Assembly (NCBI GenBank): GCA_051648405.1 | Contig: JBOFFC010000036.1 | Location: 1 to 54,713, forward strand | Direction: 5' to 3' | Length of the DNA stretch: 54,713 nt | Source: JBOFFC01 sp051648405 | GTDB lineage: Bacteria > Planctomycetota > Planctomycetia > Pirellulales > Lacipirellulaceae | Part shown: positions 1-9,093 of the stretch, piece after piece | Layout of the letters: each line of letters begins with the position of its first letter | How positions within the stretch are numbered: the stretch's first letter is position 1 | The notes under the pieces: model-generated | What the model was told of the DNA's origin: nothing | Databases searched by the model: none | The model's input: only the letters and a program-made list of their open reading frames with translations | Program-made: the position numbers and the translations under genes

Positions 1-8
1 GGGCGGCG

Positions 9-97
9 CCCCGGCGGCGATAGCCGTCGCAGTGATCGCGCTACGATCGAGTCGAACGTTCGGTGACGACTCCGACGGCTGGCGCCGCCGGCTCGCC
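9..97. repeat. Dispersed ~90-bp imperfect palindrome, family R1, copy 1
   Basis: The left arm resembles ggcggcgatagccgtcg and the right arm reads cgacggctggcgccgcc, so the element can fold into a long stem. Similar elements lie at 24891-24983, 43958-44052 and 46219-46313. They share the arms (agccgtcggagt on the left, actccgacggct on the right), while the centres differ. It sits just past the 3' end of the metallophosphoesterase gene and contains no gene. A role as a terminator or REP-like element is inference. Confidence 0.7.
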
Positions 98-111
98 ACA
101 AGTTGGAGCGC

Positions 112-1980
112 TTACTCCTTCGGCGTGTCGAACTTCTCGATCGTCGTGACGTCGAACAGACGCCCTTCGAGGTCGAAGGCCTTGAACTCCAGGCGCCGGC
201 CGTTGACCGCCGCCAGGCAGTAGTGGTGGCCGTGGTCCACCACGCTCTGGAACCACGGCTTGATCGGCCCGGCCGTCTCGAGGCCCCCGCCGCCGCCGCC
301 GGTCACGACGTACGTCGTCCCGCCGCGCTCGAGCACGCGCTCGGCCTTCAGCGGCCAGGTGCGCTCGTAGCTGTGGATGTGCCCGTTCCACACGATATCG
401 ACCCCGTGCTGGTCGTAGAGTTTGCCGAGCGGTCGCATCCGCGTGTCACCCCAGGTGGACTTCTTCCCGCGCCACAGGTCGCCGTAGTCGTCCTCGTCGG
501 ACGAGTAGGACGGGTGGTGGTACGACACGAACTTCCAAGTGGCGGTCGATGCGGCCAGCGCTTTCGCCAGCCACAGGTACTGCTCGCTCGTCGGATCGAC
601 GCGTTGGTTCGAGTCGATCATGAAGAACTCGGCGTTGCCGTACTTGAACGAGTAGTAGTACTCGGGGTCCGGCAGCGACATGTAGTCGTAGTAGTGCTTG
701 GCGTTTTGCTCGTGGTTCCCCAGCACCGGGTAGAACGGCACGCGCGACGCCAGCGGCTGCATGCCGACAAAGAAATGCTCGGTCCAGTGACTCTTGTTGG
801 GTCCGGTGTCCGTCAGGTCGCCGGGGATCACCAGGAAGTTCGGCCGCTGCTGCCAGAGCTGATCGACCAGCTTGTGGCACACCTTCGGGTTCCCCTGCAT
901 GTCGCCGATCACCCCGAACGAGAAGGGGGTCTCCGGCAGCGAAGCCGTTTGGAACGTCGATTGCGGCGCGTCGAGCTTCTCGCCATCGGCCGACGCCAGC
1001 TCGACGCGGTAGCGATACCCCGTTTGCGGCTTGAGCCCCGCGAGCCGCACCTCGTGGATCAACGACCCGGCCGCCCCGACGGCGGGCTTCGCGTCTTTGT
1101 TCCCGGCGCCGTAGTGGACGGTCATCGTCGCCGCCTCGGTCGTCTCGCACATGATCGTGATGCTGTCGGTCGTCGCGTACTGCAAGTACGGCCGCACGAC
1201 GAAGCCGAGCGGCGAGTCGGCCGGCGGCGCCCCCAGCGCGGTGAGCTCGGCGCCGTGCTCGAACTCGTGCGCGACCCATTTGGCGGTCGCAGCCAATCCG
1301 TAGATCGCCACGTCGCGGACCACGCCGCGGTGGAAGCGCGGCTCGTCGTAGTCGCCGTCGCCGCCGATCACCAGAGGCGAGCGGCGCGGCCAGTAGACCT
1401 GCCCGTTCTGCGCGGCGCTCGTCGCTTCGAGCTTGCCGTTGACGTACAGCCGCATCTCGTGGCCGTCGTAGGTCGCCACCAAGTGGTAAAGCTTGCCGAG
1501 CTCGTACTCGGTGGTCCCCAGCAGCGCGGTGGCGCGGCCGTTGCCGTCGTCGGCGCCATGAGTCGCGAGGACAAAACGAAAGACGCGGTCGTTGTAGCCT
1601 ACGCTCCAGCCGCGCTCGGCCTCGCCGTCCCCTTCGGTGTGCCCGACGACGACGCCATCGACCGACCGCCCCTCGATGCTGGCCCACGTCGACACGGTGA
1701 GGAACGTCGTCGGCGCCCCCTCGATCATCTGGTCCACCAGCAGCGCGTCGTCCGAACCGTCGAAGCGGAGCGCCGACCCGAGCGCGTCGCTGACTAGCTT
1801 CGGCATGCCGAGCACCCGCGCGTCGGGCCCGAGCCGCCCCTTCACGACGCCATCGACCACCGTCTTCTCGGTGAAGTACCAGTGGGCGACCGGGTCAGGC
1901 CCGTCGTGCCCCCGCGCGGCGGGAGCGGCGGCGAGCGTGGCGAGGGGGGCTAAGGCGAAGAGCAAGTCGAGGCGGCGCAT
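112..1980 (-). CDS. Secreted metallophosphoesterase (purple acid phosphatase-like) with N-terminal LamG-like domain
   Basis: A 622-aa exported protein. I start it at the ATG at 1980 because a signal peptide (MRRLDLLFALAPLATLAA) follows directly; an upstream in-frame ATG at 2013 would bury it. Residues ~30-230 look like a concanavalin/LamG beta-sandwich, ~245-335 like a fibronectin-type domain as found in purple acid phosphatases, and ~345-600 is the calcineurin-like phosphoesterase. The metal-binding blocks are visible: GVIGDMQGN (~354), VIPGDLTDTG, VLGNHE (~420), a YHHPSYS segment and GHIHSYER (~531). It probably hydrolyses phosphomonoesters or phosphodiesters outside the cytoplasm; the substrate is unknown. 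The LamG domain suggests carbohydrate or surface binding. It is monocistronic as far as can be seen. Confidence 0.9.
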   Translation of the reverse strand: MRRLDLLFALAPLATLAAAPAARGHDGPDPVAHWYFTEKTVVDGVVKGRLGPDARVLGMPKLVSDALGSALRFDGSDDALLVDQMIEGAPTTFLTVSTWASIEGRSVDGVVVGHTEGDGEAERGWSVGYNDRVFRFVLATHGADDGNGRATALLGTTEYELGKLYHLVATYDGHEMRLYVNGKLEATSAAQNGQVYWPRRSPLVIGGDGDYDEPRFHRGVVRDVAIYGLAATAKWVAHEFEHGAELTALGAPPADSPLGFVVRPYLQYATTDSITIMCETTEAATMTVHYGAGNKDAKPAVGAAGSLIHEVRLAGLKPQTGYRYRVELASADGEKLDAPQSTFQTASLPETPFSFGVIGDMQGNPKVCHKLVDQLWQQRPNFLVIPGDLTDTGPNKSHWTEHFFVGMQPLASRVPFYPVLGNHEQNAKHYYDYMSLPDPEYYYSFKYGNAEFFMIDSNQRVDPTSEQYLWLAKALAASTATWKFVSYHHPSYSSDEDDYGDLWRGKKSTWGDTRMRPLGKLYDQHGVDIVWNGHIHSYERTWPLKAERVLERGGTTYVVTGGGGGGLETAGPIKPWFQSVVDHGHHYCLAAVNGRRLEFKAFDLEGRLFDVTTIEKFDTPKE

Positions 1981-2457
1981 GCGGAGGGGGCCAAGCAACG
2001 GGGATGCGAACATGGGGGCGGAACGTGGCGTAGTCTGCCCGCCGACTGTGAAGAGTCCGCGAAGCGCCCCGCCGCTCGGCGCTGCGAGTCCACTCGGCTG
2101 CGCTCTGCGCCGTGCTCTGACCGGCGACGGGGGGTTGTCTAGCAGCCTGTTGGTTTTTCGACAGGGTGCGTCGTCGCAGGGAGGCGACGTCGAAACCGTG
2201 GCGCTTTCGCCGCGGTTTCGCGAGCCGCGAGCGGCTCGGCCGTGCGCTTGGCGAGGTTGAAAAACGCCACGACGGCGTTTTTCAACAGGCTGTCGGGCGA
2301 GTCACGACGGAAGTGCCTCCAGAACGCGCGGGAACGCCCGGTATAGCGAGCGGCGAACGACCCGTAGGCGAGCCGGCGGCGACAGCGGCGTGGCGTCGTT
2401 AACGGCTACGGGCGTAGAATCGTTCACCCGACGCCCAGCCCCCCGCAAGCGGCCCCG
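1981..2457. other. Intergenic region between divergent genes, mostly repeat
   Basis: This gap of nearly 480 bases separates the divergently transcribed phosphoesterase and AsmA-like genes, so both promoters should lie here. About 150 bases (2143-2292) are the R2 element described separately. At 2365-2410 there is a degenerate piece resembling one arm of the R1 palindrome (gagccggcggcga). I see no coding potential with a plausible start and no clear -10/-35 pair. Confidence 0.5.
2143..2292 (+). repeat. ~150-bp dispersed element R2, copy A, with 10-bp terminal inverted repeats
   Basis: The ends are perfect inverted repeats: CAGCCTGTTG at 2143-2152 and CAACAGGCTG at 2283-2292. The interior matches the reverse complement of 52062-52213 almost throughout, including the blocks tgcgtcgtcgca, tcgaaacc.tggcgc, ttcgccgcggtttcgcgagc and cgagcggctcggccgtg. 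It encodes no protein. Size, termini and copy number suggest a non-autonomous MITE-like or REP-like element. No matching transposase is present in the window. Confidence 0.75.
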
Positions 2458-5400
2458 ATGCCCCGACGGCAGCCCAAAGCCCCCGACCCCGATCGGCCCG
2501 CCGCACGCCGCGGCCGCCGCACGCGTCAGCTCCTGGCCGCGATGGGGGTCCTGGGACTGCTGGCGCTCGCCGCGCCGACGATCGTCGCCAAGACGCCGCT
2601 GCGCGACGTCGCCCTCGCCAGGGCCCTCCCCCCGGAGGTCGGCTCGCTGCGCGCCCGCAGCGGTTCGTTCGGCTGGGTAGGTCCGACGGCGCTCGACGGG
2701 GTGGAGCTGCTGGACCCCGCGGGAGAAGTGCTGTTCGCGGCCGATCGCGTGCAGGTCGATCAAGGGGTCTTTGCCCTGCTGACCCGCGGCGGACCGCTCG
2801 CGTTGCGGGTCGAGCGACCCGTGGTCAATGTGCTGCTGAACCCTCCGACGAGCGGCGGTTCGCGTGCCGCCAGCAACCTCGAGGCCTTCGCCGAGCGGCT
2901 GGCGGCTTCGAAGGGCGCCGCCACGACCCAGCCCGGAACGCCTGCCGCCCCACCAACGAGCAGCGGCGTGGCGCAGGACCTCTCGGTCGCGATCGTCGGG
3001 GGATCGGTCCGGGCGACGGACGCGATCACCGGCGAGCGCTGGCTGCTCGACAACGTCGAGGGGACGCTCACCAACCTCGGCCTCGGCGTCGATCGCGTCG
3101 AGGGGTCGCTCGCCGGGAGCGTTGCTCCGCTCGCGGCGCAGGGCGCCCCGGCCCCGCCGCCGGCCGGTCAGTTCCAGGGAACCCTCGGCTCGGGCGCCGA
3201 GGGGACGCGCACGGTCCGCGGCCGGCTGGCCGCCGCGCCGCTGTCGCTGGTCGCCGCGCTGATCCGCCGCAGCGACCCCGGCGCAAGGCTCGCCGGCTAC
3301 GCGAGCGCCGAAGGAGAAGCCGTGTGGCGCCCCAACAGCGCCCCGACGACGGGGGACCCCCTGACGGACCTCGTCGCCCGCGGCTTCGCCTCGACCGGCC
3401 GGCTCGCCGTCGCGAGCCCCGAGTACCTGGGGAGCGCCACTGGTGGCAAGCCGCTGCGACTGGCGTCGGCCGAGGCGCCGTGGCGGCTCGCTTCGCGCGA
3501 CGGTCGCCTGGTGATCGAGCAGCTTGAGGGGGTGACCGAGGTCGGCCGGGCCCGCGTCATCGGGTCGATCGACCCGCGAGAAGCGGCCGCGTGGCGCGCG
3601 GGAGGAGCGACTCCCCCGAGCGACCTGCGGGTGGGGCTCGACCTCGACGTGGCGCGCCTCGCCGCGGTGGCCCCCGACGTGCTGCGCCTCAACGAAGGGG
3701 TGAAGCTCAGCGAGGGGCGCGTGCGGCTCGACGTGACGAGCAAGCCCGTTGGGAGCACGCCGCGCGTCGCCGCCGCGGCGCGGGTCGAGAGCCTCGCCGG
3801 CGTGTCGCGCGGCCAGCCGATTGCGTGGCGCGACCCGATCGAGCTGAAGCTCGTCGCCCGCGGCGTCCCCGGGGCGACCCCCGCGGCGCCGACCGGCTGG
3901 GGCCTCGAGTCGCTCGAGTGCGTCTCGACGTTCGCCAAGGCCCAAGCCAGTGGCGACGTCAACAAACTCAGCGGCAGCGGCGAGCTCGACCTCGACCGCC
4001 TGTCGAGCGACCTGCGGCAGTTCATCGACCTCGGGGACTGGCGGCTCGCCGGCAAGGGGACGGGGAACTTCGCCGTCGAACGCGCCGCGGCAGAGTGGCG
4101 AGCGACCTGCGACGGCGCGCTCGAGGGTCTGTTCGTCGGCCTCGCGAGCCAACCGCTGGTGAGCGAGCCGAAACTCGACTTCCGCGCCGAAGCGCGCGGC
4201 GCTACCGGGGAACCCCTCGACGCGGCGGCGGGCCGCGTGCAAGTCGGCGCCGAAGGAGACACGCTGCTCTTGGCCGCGACCCCCGTGCCGCAGAAGCCGC
4301 GGGAGCGGACGATCGACCTCAAGCTGGCCGGGGACCTCGGGGCGTGGTTCCGCCGTGCCCGACTCGTTGCGCCGACGCTGCCGAGCCCCGACCGGCTCGC
4401 GCTGCGGGGCGAGGTCGAGGCGACCGCGGCGGGGACCGTGTCGCCGGCGGGGGGCGCCCTGCCGCAGTGGTCGGTCGTGGTGACGAACCTAGCGCTCGAC
4501 ACGCCCCCTACCGACGCAACGCCCCTGGCGGTTCGCGAGCCACGCGTCGAAGCGTCCGGGGACCTCGCTTGGCAGAGCGTCGCGGGGGTCCCCGCGGGAG
4601 TAGTGGTCCGCAGCGACAACCTGAAGGTCGTCTCAAGCGGCGTGTCGCTTGCCGCGCGCAACGTCGTCGCGACGCCCACGGGCCCCGACGCGGGGGCCCG
4701 GGGCGAGGTCGCCTACCGCGCCGACCTCGCGCGGCTCTCGCGCTGGATCGCCGCGCGACGCGGCGCCGAGTCCTACACGGCCGGCGGCGCCCTGAGCGGG
4801 TCGGCTTCCATTGCGCAGTCGAACGAGGGGCTGCGGGTCACCGGCAACGCGGTCGGCGAGCGGCTCGCGCTCGCACGCACCATCCCTCCGTCGGCCGAGC
4901 AGCCCGGCGGCTCGACCGCGACCGTGTGGGCCGAGCCCAAGATCGAAGCCACGCTCGACGCGCTCGTCGCCTCCGGCTCCGGCGCAATCGTGCTGAACGA
5001 CGCCCGGATCGTGTCCCGCAGCCTCAACGCGACGGCCAAGGGGCGCATCGATTCCCCCGCCACCCTCGAAGGGGTGCGCCTTGAAGCGCTGGTCGAGTAC
5101 GACCTCGAGCAGCTCTCCCCCCTGCTGTGGCCACAACTGGGGAGCGACGTGAAGCTGATCGGCAAGGACCGCGCGGTGGTGCGGGTCGAGAGCGTCGCGG
5201 CCGTGCCGGGGCAGGACGTCGCGCCGATCCGCCGCTTGCGTGCGCGGGTCGAGGCGCCGTGGCAGGGGGCGAGCGTGTTCGGCCTGCCGATCGGCCCGGG
5301 GCGGCTCGGCGCGACGCTCGACAACGCGATCGTCGTTGTCGATCCGCTCGACGTGACGGTCGGCGCGGGGAGACTCACGGCGAAGGCCTCGGCCGCGCTC

Positions 5401-6093
5401 GACCCCCCGCCGACGGTCCTCACGCTGGCGCCCGGCCCCGTACTGACGCGGGTCGCGATCTCGCCCGAGGTCGCCGAGCGGGTGCTGAAGTTCATCGCCC
5501 CGGTGCTCGCCGACGCGACGCGCGTCGATGGCCAGTTCTCGCTGGCGCTCAGCGAGTTCACTGCGCCGATCGTGGCGATCGGCCGCGGCCGCGCCGCCGG
5601 CCTGCTGACGATCCACGCCGCCAAGGTCCTCCCGGGCCCCTCGATCGCCGAGCTCGTCGCGACGGCCAAGCAGGTGGTGAGCGTCGCCCGCGACGGCGTC
5701 CAAGGGGCGACGCAGCCGCAGGACGGCGCGCTGCTGACGATCGAGAACCAGCAGATCGAGTTCCAACTCGCCGACGGCCGGGTGTTCCACCGCGGGTTGT
5801 CGTTCCAGATCGGCGACGTCACCGTCCAGTCGTCGGGCTCGGTCGGCATCGACGAGACGCTCGACCTGCGGTTGGCGATCCCGATCCTCGACGAATGGGT
5901 CGAGAAGCGTCCCGTGCTGCTCGGCGGCCTGCGCGGCCAATCGATCCGCATCCCCGTGCGGGGGACGTTCGCACGCCCCGAGGTCGATCGCGAGGTGCTG
6001 CGCGGCCTCTCGCAGCAACTTTTGCAGTCGGCCGCCGAGGGGGCGCTCAACCAGGGGCTCGACAAACTCTTCGAACGGCTGCGGACCCGATGA
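2458..6093 (+). CDS. AsmA/TamB-like large envelope protein
   Basis: A 1211-aa protein with a basic N-terminus, one membrane anchor at about residues 24-44 (QLLAAMGVLGLLALAAPTIV), and then a very long, repetitive beta-rich region without cysteines or catalytic motifs. The last ~230 residues look most AsmA-like: a section on gradients of lipid-facing strands (LLTIENQQIEFQLADGRVFH) followed by 'IRIPVRGTFARPEVD', a common ending in TamB/AsmA-family proteins. These families form hydrophobic grooves linking inner and outer membranes for lipid or outer-membrane-protein transport. That role is plausible here but not proven. Its stop codon overlaps the ATG of the next gene (ATGA), so the two are probably translated as a pair. 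Confidence 0.75.
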   Translation: MPRRQPKAPDPDRPAARRGRRTRQLLAAMGVLGLLALAAPTIVAKTPLRDVALARALPPEVGSLRARSGSFGWVGPTALDGVELLDPAGEVLFAADRVQVDQGVFALLTRGGPLALRVERPVVNVLLNPPTSGGSRAASNLEAFAERLAASKGAATTQPGTPAAPPTSSGVAQDLSVAIVGGSVRATDAITGERWLLDNVEGTLTNLGLGVDRVEGSLAGSVAPLAAQGAPAPPPAGQFQGTLGSGAEGTRTVRGRLAAAPLSLVAALIRRSDPGARLAGYASAEGEAVWRPNSAPTTGDPLTDLVARGFASTGRLAVASPEYLGSATGGKPLRLASAEAPWRLASRDGRLVIEQLEGVTEVGRARVIGSIDPREAAAWRAGGATPPSDLRVGLDLDVARLAAVAPDVLRLNEGVKLSEGRVRLDVTSKPVGSTPRVAAAARVESLAGVSRGQPIAWRDPIELKLVARGVPGATPAAPTGWGLESLECVSTFAKAQASGDVNKLSGSGELDLDRLSSDLRQFIDLGDWRLAGKGTGNFAVERAAAEWRATCDGALEGLFVGLASQPLVSEPKLDFRAEARGATGEPLDAAAGRVQVGAEGDTLLLAATPVPQKPRERTIDLKLAGDLGAWFRRARLVAPTLPSPDRLALRGEVEATAAGTVSPAGGALPQWSVVVTNLALDTPPTDATPLAVREPRVEASGDLAWQSVAGVPAGVVVRSDNLKVVSSGVSLAARNVVATPTGPDAGARGEVAYRADLARLSRWIAARRGAESYTAGGALSGSASIAQSNEGLRVTGNAVGERLALARTIPPSAEQPGGSTATVWAEPKIEATLDALVASGSGAIVLNDARIVSRSLNATAKGRIDSPATLEGVRLEALVEYDLEQLSPLLWPQLGSDVKLIGKDRAVVRVESVAAVPGQDVAPIRRLRARVEAPWQGASVFGLPIGPGRLGATLDNAIVVVDPLDVTVGAGRLTAKASAALDPPPTVLTLAPGPVLTRVAISPEVAERVLKFIAPVLADATRVDGQFSLALSEFTAPIVAIGRGRAAGLLTIHAAKVLPGPSIAELVATAKQVVSVARDGVQGATQPQDGALLTIENQQIEFQLADGRVFHRGLSFQIGDVTVQSSGSVGIDETLDLRLAIPILDEWVEKRPVLLGGLRGQSIRIPVRGTFARPEVDREVLRGLSQQLLQSAAEGALNQGLDKLFERLRTR

Positions 6094-7487
6094 AGCGCGC
6101 AGCCGCCATGCTGTTGATGGCCGCGCTCGTGATCGTGCTCGCGTCGTGGTCGGCCGCGGGAGAGTTCGTCCAATGGGCGCCCGCACGCGCTCTGGACTCG
6201 GCCAAGCTCGGGCGCGCCGGCTTGCGCGTCGTCGAGTCGTCGCGCTGCACGATGGTCACCGACTTGCCGGCTTCGCCCGCCATCGACGGACTGCCAGCGG
6301 CAATCGACGCCGCCGGGCCGCAGTGGGCCGAGCGGTTCGGGACCGCCGAGCGGGTGGCGCGCGATTGGCGGTTGCGGCTGTACTTGGTCAGAGACCGCGA
6401 ACTGTTCGGCGCCGCCGGGCTGATGCCGGCCGGCGGGCGCGAGTTCCCGCAGGGGCTCGCACTGGGGTACGAGGCGTGGGTCATCGACCAGCCCTCCGAC
6501 TACTACCGGCGCTGCCTGACGCTGCACGAGGGGACCCACGCCTTCATGCAGACGACGCTCGGGGGCTGCGGCCCGGGGTGGTACATGGAAGCGACGGCCG
6601 AGCTGCTCGGCGCCCACAGCGGGGACGCGGCCGCCGGCACGCTGCGCCTCGGCGTGCTGCCGAAGTCGTCCGCCGCGGCGCCGCAGTGGGGCCGGCCCAA
6701 GCTGTTGCGCGCCGCGGCGCAGCGGGCGTCGCTCGCGCCGCTCGACGCCGTGAGGAAGATCGACAACCGCGCGCCGCTGGGGGTCGAGTCGTACGCCCGC
6801 GTCTGGGGGCTCGCCCACTTCCTCGACAACCACCCCGCGTACCGCGAGCGCTGGCGCCGGTTGTCGGCGGACGTGCTCCGCGACGACTTCGACGGTCTGT
6901 TCGACGAGCGCTTCGCCGAGGACCGAAAGCGGCTCGAGCAAGAGTGGCGGCGGTTCTCCGCGACGATCGACTACGGCCACGACGTGGCGTGCGAAGCGAT
7001 CGACTTCCGCGACGGGGCGCCGCTCAGCGCATCCGGGAGCGCCGTGCGAATCGACTCGCGCCGCGGCTGGCAACCGACAGGAGTCCGACTCGCGGCGGGG
7101 GAGACGGTTTCGATCCGCACCACGGGCCGGTTCACGATCCACACCGACGCGGACGGGAACGCCTGGCCCTGCGAAGCGGGTGGCGTGACCCTCCGCTACC
7201 ACGCCGGCCGACCCCTGGGGGAACTGCACGCAACGATCGACGCCGGCCCCGAGGCGTTCGTCGAGGGAGTCCCCCTCGGCACGCGCGATCGCTTCACCCC
7301 CACGGCAACCGGCACGCTCTACCTGCGGTTGAACGACTCCCCGGCCGAGCGCGCCGAGAACCGCGGCGCGGTGTCGGTGCGGATCGCGGCGAGCGTCGGC
7401 TATCCCCCTCGTCCTTCAGGAGGAGGGGCTAGGGGAGGTGGTGAAGCCGGTACGAAGGTCGCCCCCTCCCCCGGCCCCTCCCGCTAA
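6090..7487 (+). CDS. Secreted zinc metallopeptidase-like protein (HExxH, peptidase MA/DUF1570-like)
   Basis: A 465-aa protein starting at the ATG that overlaps the preceding stop by 4 bases. The start is followed by a signal peptide (MKRAAAMLLMAALVIVLA). The zincin motif HEGTH is at residues 146-150, and a likely third ligand, E167, lies in GWYMEATAELLG. This spacing fits gluzincins such as the peptidase MA and planctomycete DUF1570 groups. The C-terminal ~130 residues are a separate beta-rich domain. The last ~40 residues (after IAASVGYPP) come from reading into the R7 palindrome at 7404-7499, so the native C-terminus may have been extended by repeat insertion. Coupling to the AsmA-like gene suggests an envelope role; the substrate is unknown. 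Confidence 0.75.
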   Translation: MKRAAAMLLMAALVIVLASWSAAGEFVQWAPARALDSAKLGRAGLRVVESSRCTMVTDLPASPAIDGLPAAIDAAGPQWAERFGTAERVARDWRLRLYLVRDRELFGAAGLMPAGGREFPQGLALGYEAWVIDQPSDYYRRCLTLHEGTHAFMQTTLGGCGPGWYMEATAELLGAHSGDAAAGTLRLGVLPKSSAAAPQWGRPKLLRAAAQRASLAPLDAVRKIDNRAPLGVESYARVWGLAHFLDNHPAYRERWRRLSADVLRDDFDGLFDERFAEDRKRLEQEWRRFSATIDYGHDVACEAIDFRDGAPLSASGSAVRIDSRRGWQPTGVRLAAGETVSIRTTGRFTIHTDADGNAWPCEAGGVTLRYHAGRPLGELHATIDAGPEAFVEGVPLGTRDRFTPTATGTLYLRLNDSPAERAENRGAVSVRIAASVGYPPRPSGGGARGGGEAGTKVAPSPGPSR

Positions 7488-7499
7488 AGGGGGTGGGGG
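7404..7499. repeat. R7 palindrome (pyrimidine/purine word repeat), full inverted pair
   Basis: The left arm cccctcgtccttcaggagg continues as aggggctaggggagg. The right arm carries the complement (cctcccccggcccctcccgc, then taaagggggtggggg). Half-copies with the same ccctccccctt-cagggggagg core occur at 40729-40770, 42859-42990 and 46111-46149. This copy supplies the last codons and the stop codon (7487) of the peptidase gene. Confidence 0.65.
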
Positions 7500-7659
7500 A
7501 TTCGCCGTGCCGCGTTCTTCCCGAAAGGTGCGCATCGTTTGTGCGTCGATTGACGCAGCGGCCGCAGGGTTCGATGATGAAGAATTACCCGGGCCCGCGG
7601 TTACTCGTGAGCGGCCCCCCTGCCCTACCGGTCCCCCCGACCCGCCCCCGCCGACGCGC

Positions 7660-8925
7660 ATGAACTTCCTCGAACAGAACGACCCCGCCGTTTGGTCCGC
7701 TGTCGCCGACGAGATCGAGCGCCAGCAGGACGGCCTCGAGATGATCGCCAGCGAGAACTACACGAGCCCCGCCGTGCAGCAGGCCGTGGGGAGCGTGCTC
7801 ACGAACAAGTACGCCGAGGGGTACCCCGGCCGGCGCTATTACGGCGGCTGCGAGTTCGTCGACGTCGTCGAGAACCTGGCGATCGACCGCGCCAAGGAGT
7901 TGTTCGGGGCGCCGTTCGCCAACGTCCAGCCGCACAGCGGCTCGCAGGCCAACGCGGCGGTCTACCTGGGGCTGTTGCAGCCCGGCGACACGGTGCTGGG
8001 GCTCGACCTCGCGCACGGCGGGCACCTGACGCACGGCATGAAGCTCAACATGTCGGGGATGCTCTACAATTTCCACTCGTACGGCGTGCGGCCGAGCGAC
8101 TGCCGGATCGACTTCGACCAGGTCGCGAAGCTCGCCCGCGAGCACAAGCCGAAGCTGATCATCGCCGGCGCGAGCGCCTACCCGCGCGAGATCCCGCACG
8201 GCAAGTTCCGCGAGATCGCCGACGAGGTGGGCGCCAAGCTGATGGTCGATATGGCCCACTACTCGGGCCTCGTGGCGGCCAAGCTGCACGACGACCCCGT
8301 GAAGGTCGCGGACGTGGTGACCACGACCACGCACAAGACGCTGCGCGGGCCGCGCTCGGGGCTGATCCTGGCGCGTGAGGAGTACGGCAAGGTCCTCAAC
8401 AGCCGCGTCTTCCCCGGCACGCAGGGGGGCCCCCTAATGCACGTCGTGGCCGGCAAGGCGGTCTGCTTCGGCGAGGCGTTGCGGCCCGAGTTTCGCGACT
8501 ACATCCAGCAAGTGATGGACAACGCCAAGGTGCTGGCCGAGACGCTCGCCGCCGGCGGGTTGTCGCTCGTCTCGGGGGGGACCGAGAACCACCTGATGCT
8601 CGTCGATGTGACCCCGCTGGGGATCGGCGGCAAGACGGCCGAAGGGGCCCTCGGCGCCGCGGGGGTGACCGTGAACATGAACATGATCCCCTTCGACACC
8701 CGCAAGCCGATGGACCCCTCCGGGATCCGCGTCGGCACACCGGCGCTGACGACTCGCGGGATGGGGGAAGCCGAGATGCGCACCGTGGGCGCGTGGATGC
8801 TCGACGCCCTGAAGCACCACGACGACGCCGGCCGCCTGGCGACGATCCGCGAACAAGTCCGTGAGCTCTGCACCGGCTTCCCCGTCCCCGCCGCGGCGCT
8901 CAACGCCGAGCTCGTCGGGGTTTAA
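7660..8925 (+). CDS. glyA: Serine hydroxymethyltransferase
   Basis: A 421-aa cytosolic PLP enzyme interconverting serine and glycine with transfer of a one-carbon unit to tetrahydrofolate. It feeds thymidylate synthesis (thyA and folA are in this window). Family landmarks are clear: LEMIASENYTSPAV near the N-terminus, YYGGCEFVD, the PLP-lysine block TTTHKTLRGPRSG with K226, and the C-terminal GTPALTTRGM. I chose the ATG at 7660 because it gives the standard family N-terminus (MNFLEQNDPAVW). In-frame codons upstream run into the R7 repeat. The length matches the family (~415-425). Confidence 0.97.
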   Translation: MNFLEQNDPAVWSAVADEIERQQDGLEMIASENYTSPAVQQAVGSVLTNKYAEGYPGRRYYGGCEFVDVVENLAIDRAKELFGAPFANVQPHSGSQANAAVYLGLLQPGDTVLGLDLAHGGHLTHGMKLNMSGMLYNFHSYGVRPSDCRIDFDQVAKLAREHKPKLIIAGASAYPREIPHGKFREIADEVGAKLMVDMAHYSGLVAAKLHDDPVKVADVVTTTTHKTLRGPRSGLILAREEYGKVLNSRVFPGTQGGPLMHVVAGKAVCFGEALRPEFRDYIQQVMDNAKVLAETLAAGGLSLVSGGTENHLMLVDVTPLGIGGKTAEGALGAAGVTVNMNMIPFDTRKPMDPSGIRVGTPALTTRGMGEAEMRTVGAWMLDALKHHDDAGRLATIREQVRELCTGFPVPAAALNAELVGV

Positions 8926-8938
8926 CGACAAGAACAGC

Positions 8939-9066
8939 AACCACAGATGAACACAGATCGACACGGATGACCTCCGCGGAGGCGATTCGTCGATCGGCGA
9001 TTCGCTGCGACGTCTGTGCTGTCGGCGTGTCGAAGTCATCTGCGTTCATCCGTGTTAATCTGTGGT
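8939..9066. repeat. Inverted repeat R4 (aaccacagatgaacacagat ... atctgtggtt)
   Basis: Left arm at 8939-8971 (aaccacagatgaacacagat then cgacacggatga). Right arm at 9035-9066 (tcatctgcgttcatccgtgt then taatctgtggtt). The arms are near-perfect complements separated by ~63 bases. It fills the gap between glyA and the response regulator. A large RNA hairpin here could end glyA transcription or stabilise its 3' end; this is inference. Confidence 0.75.
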
Positions 9067-9093
9067 TCCCTTCCCCGTCCCGGTGGCGACTCG

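Noticed and set aside
103..1797. Long plus-strand reading frame opposite the phosphoesterase
   Set aside because: Composition is Arg/Val/Leu-rich without motifs, typical of an antisense shadow in GC-rich DNA. The minus-strand frame has a signal peptide and all phosphatase motifs.
2143..2292. Insertion sequence with its own transposase
   Set aside because: No open reading frame of transposase type lies in or beside either copy. The element is non-coding.
4633..7229. Long minus-strand frames (517 and 818 codons) opposite the AsmA-like and peptidase genes
   Set aside because: They cross two coupled genes, lack domains and have biased low-information composition.
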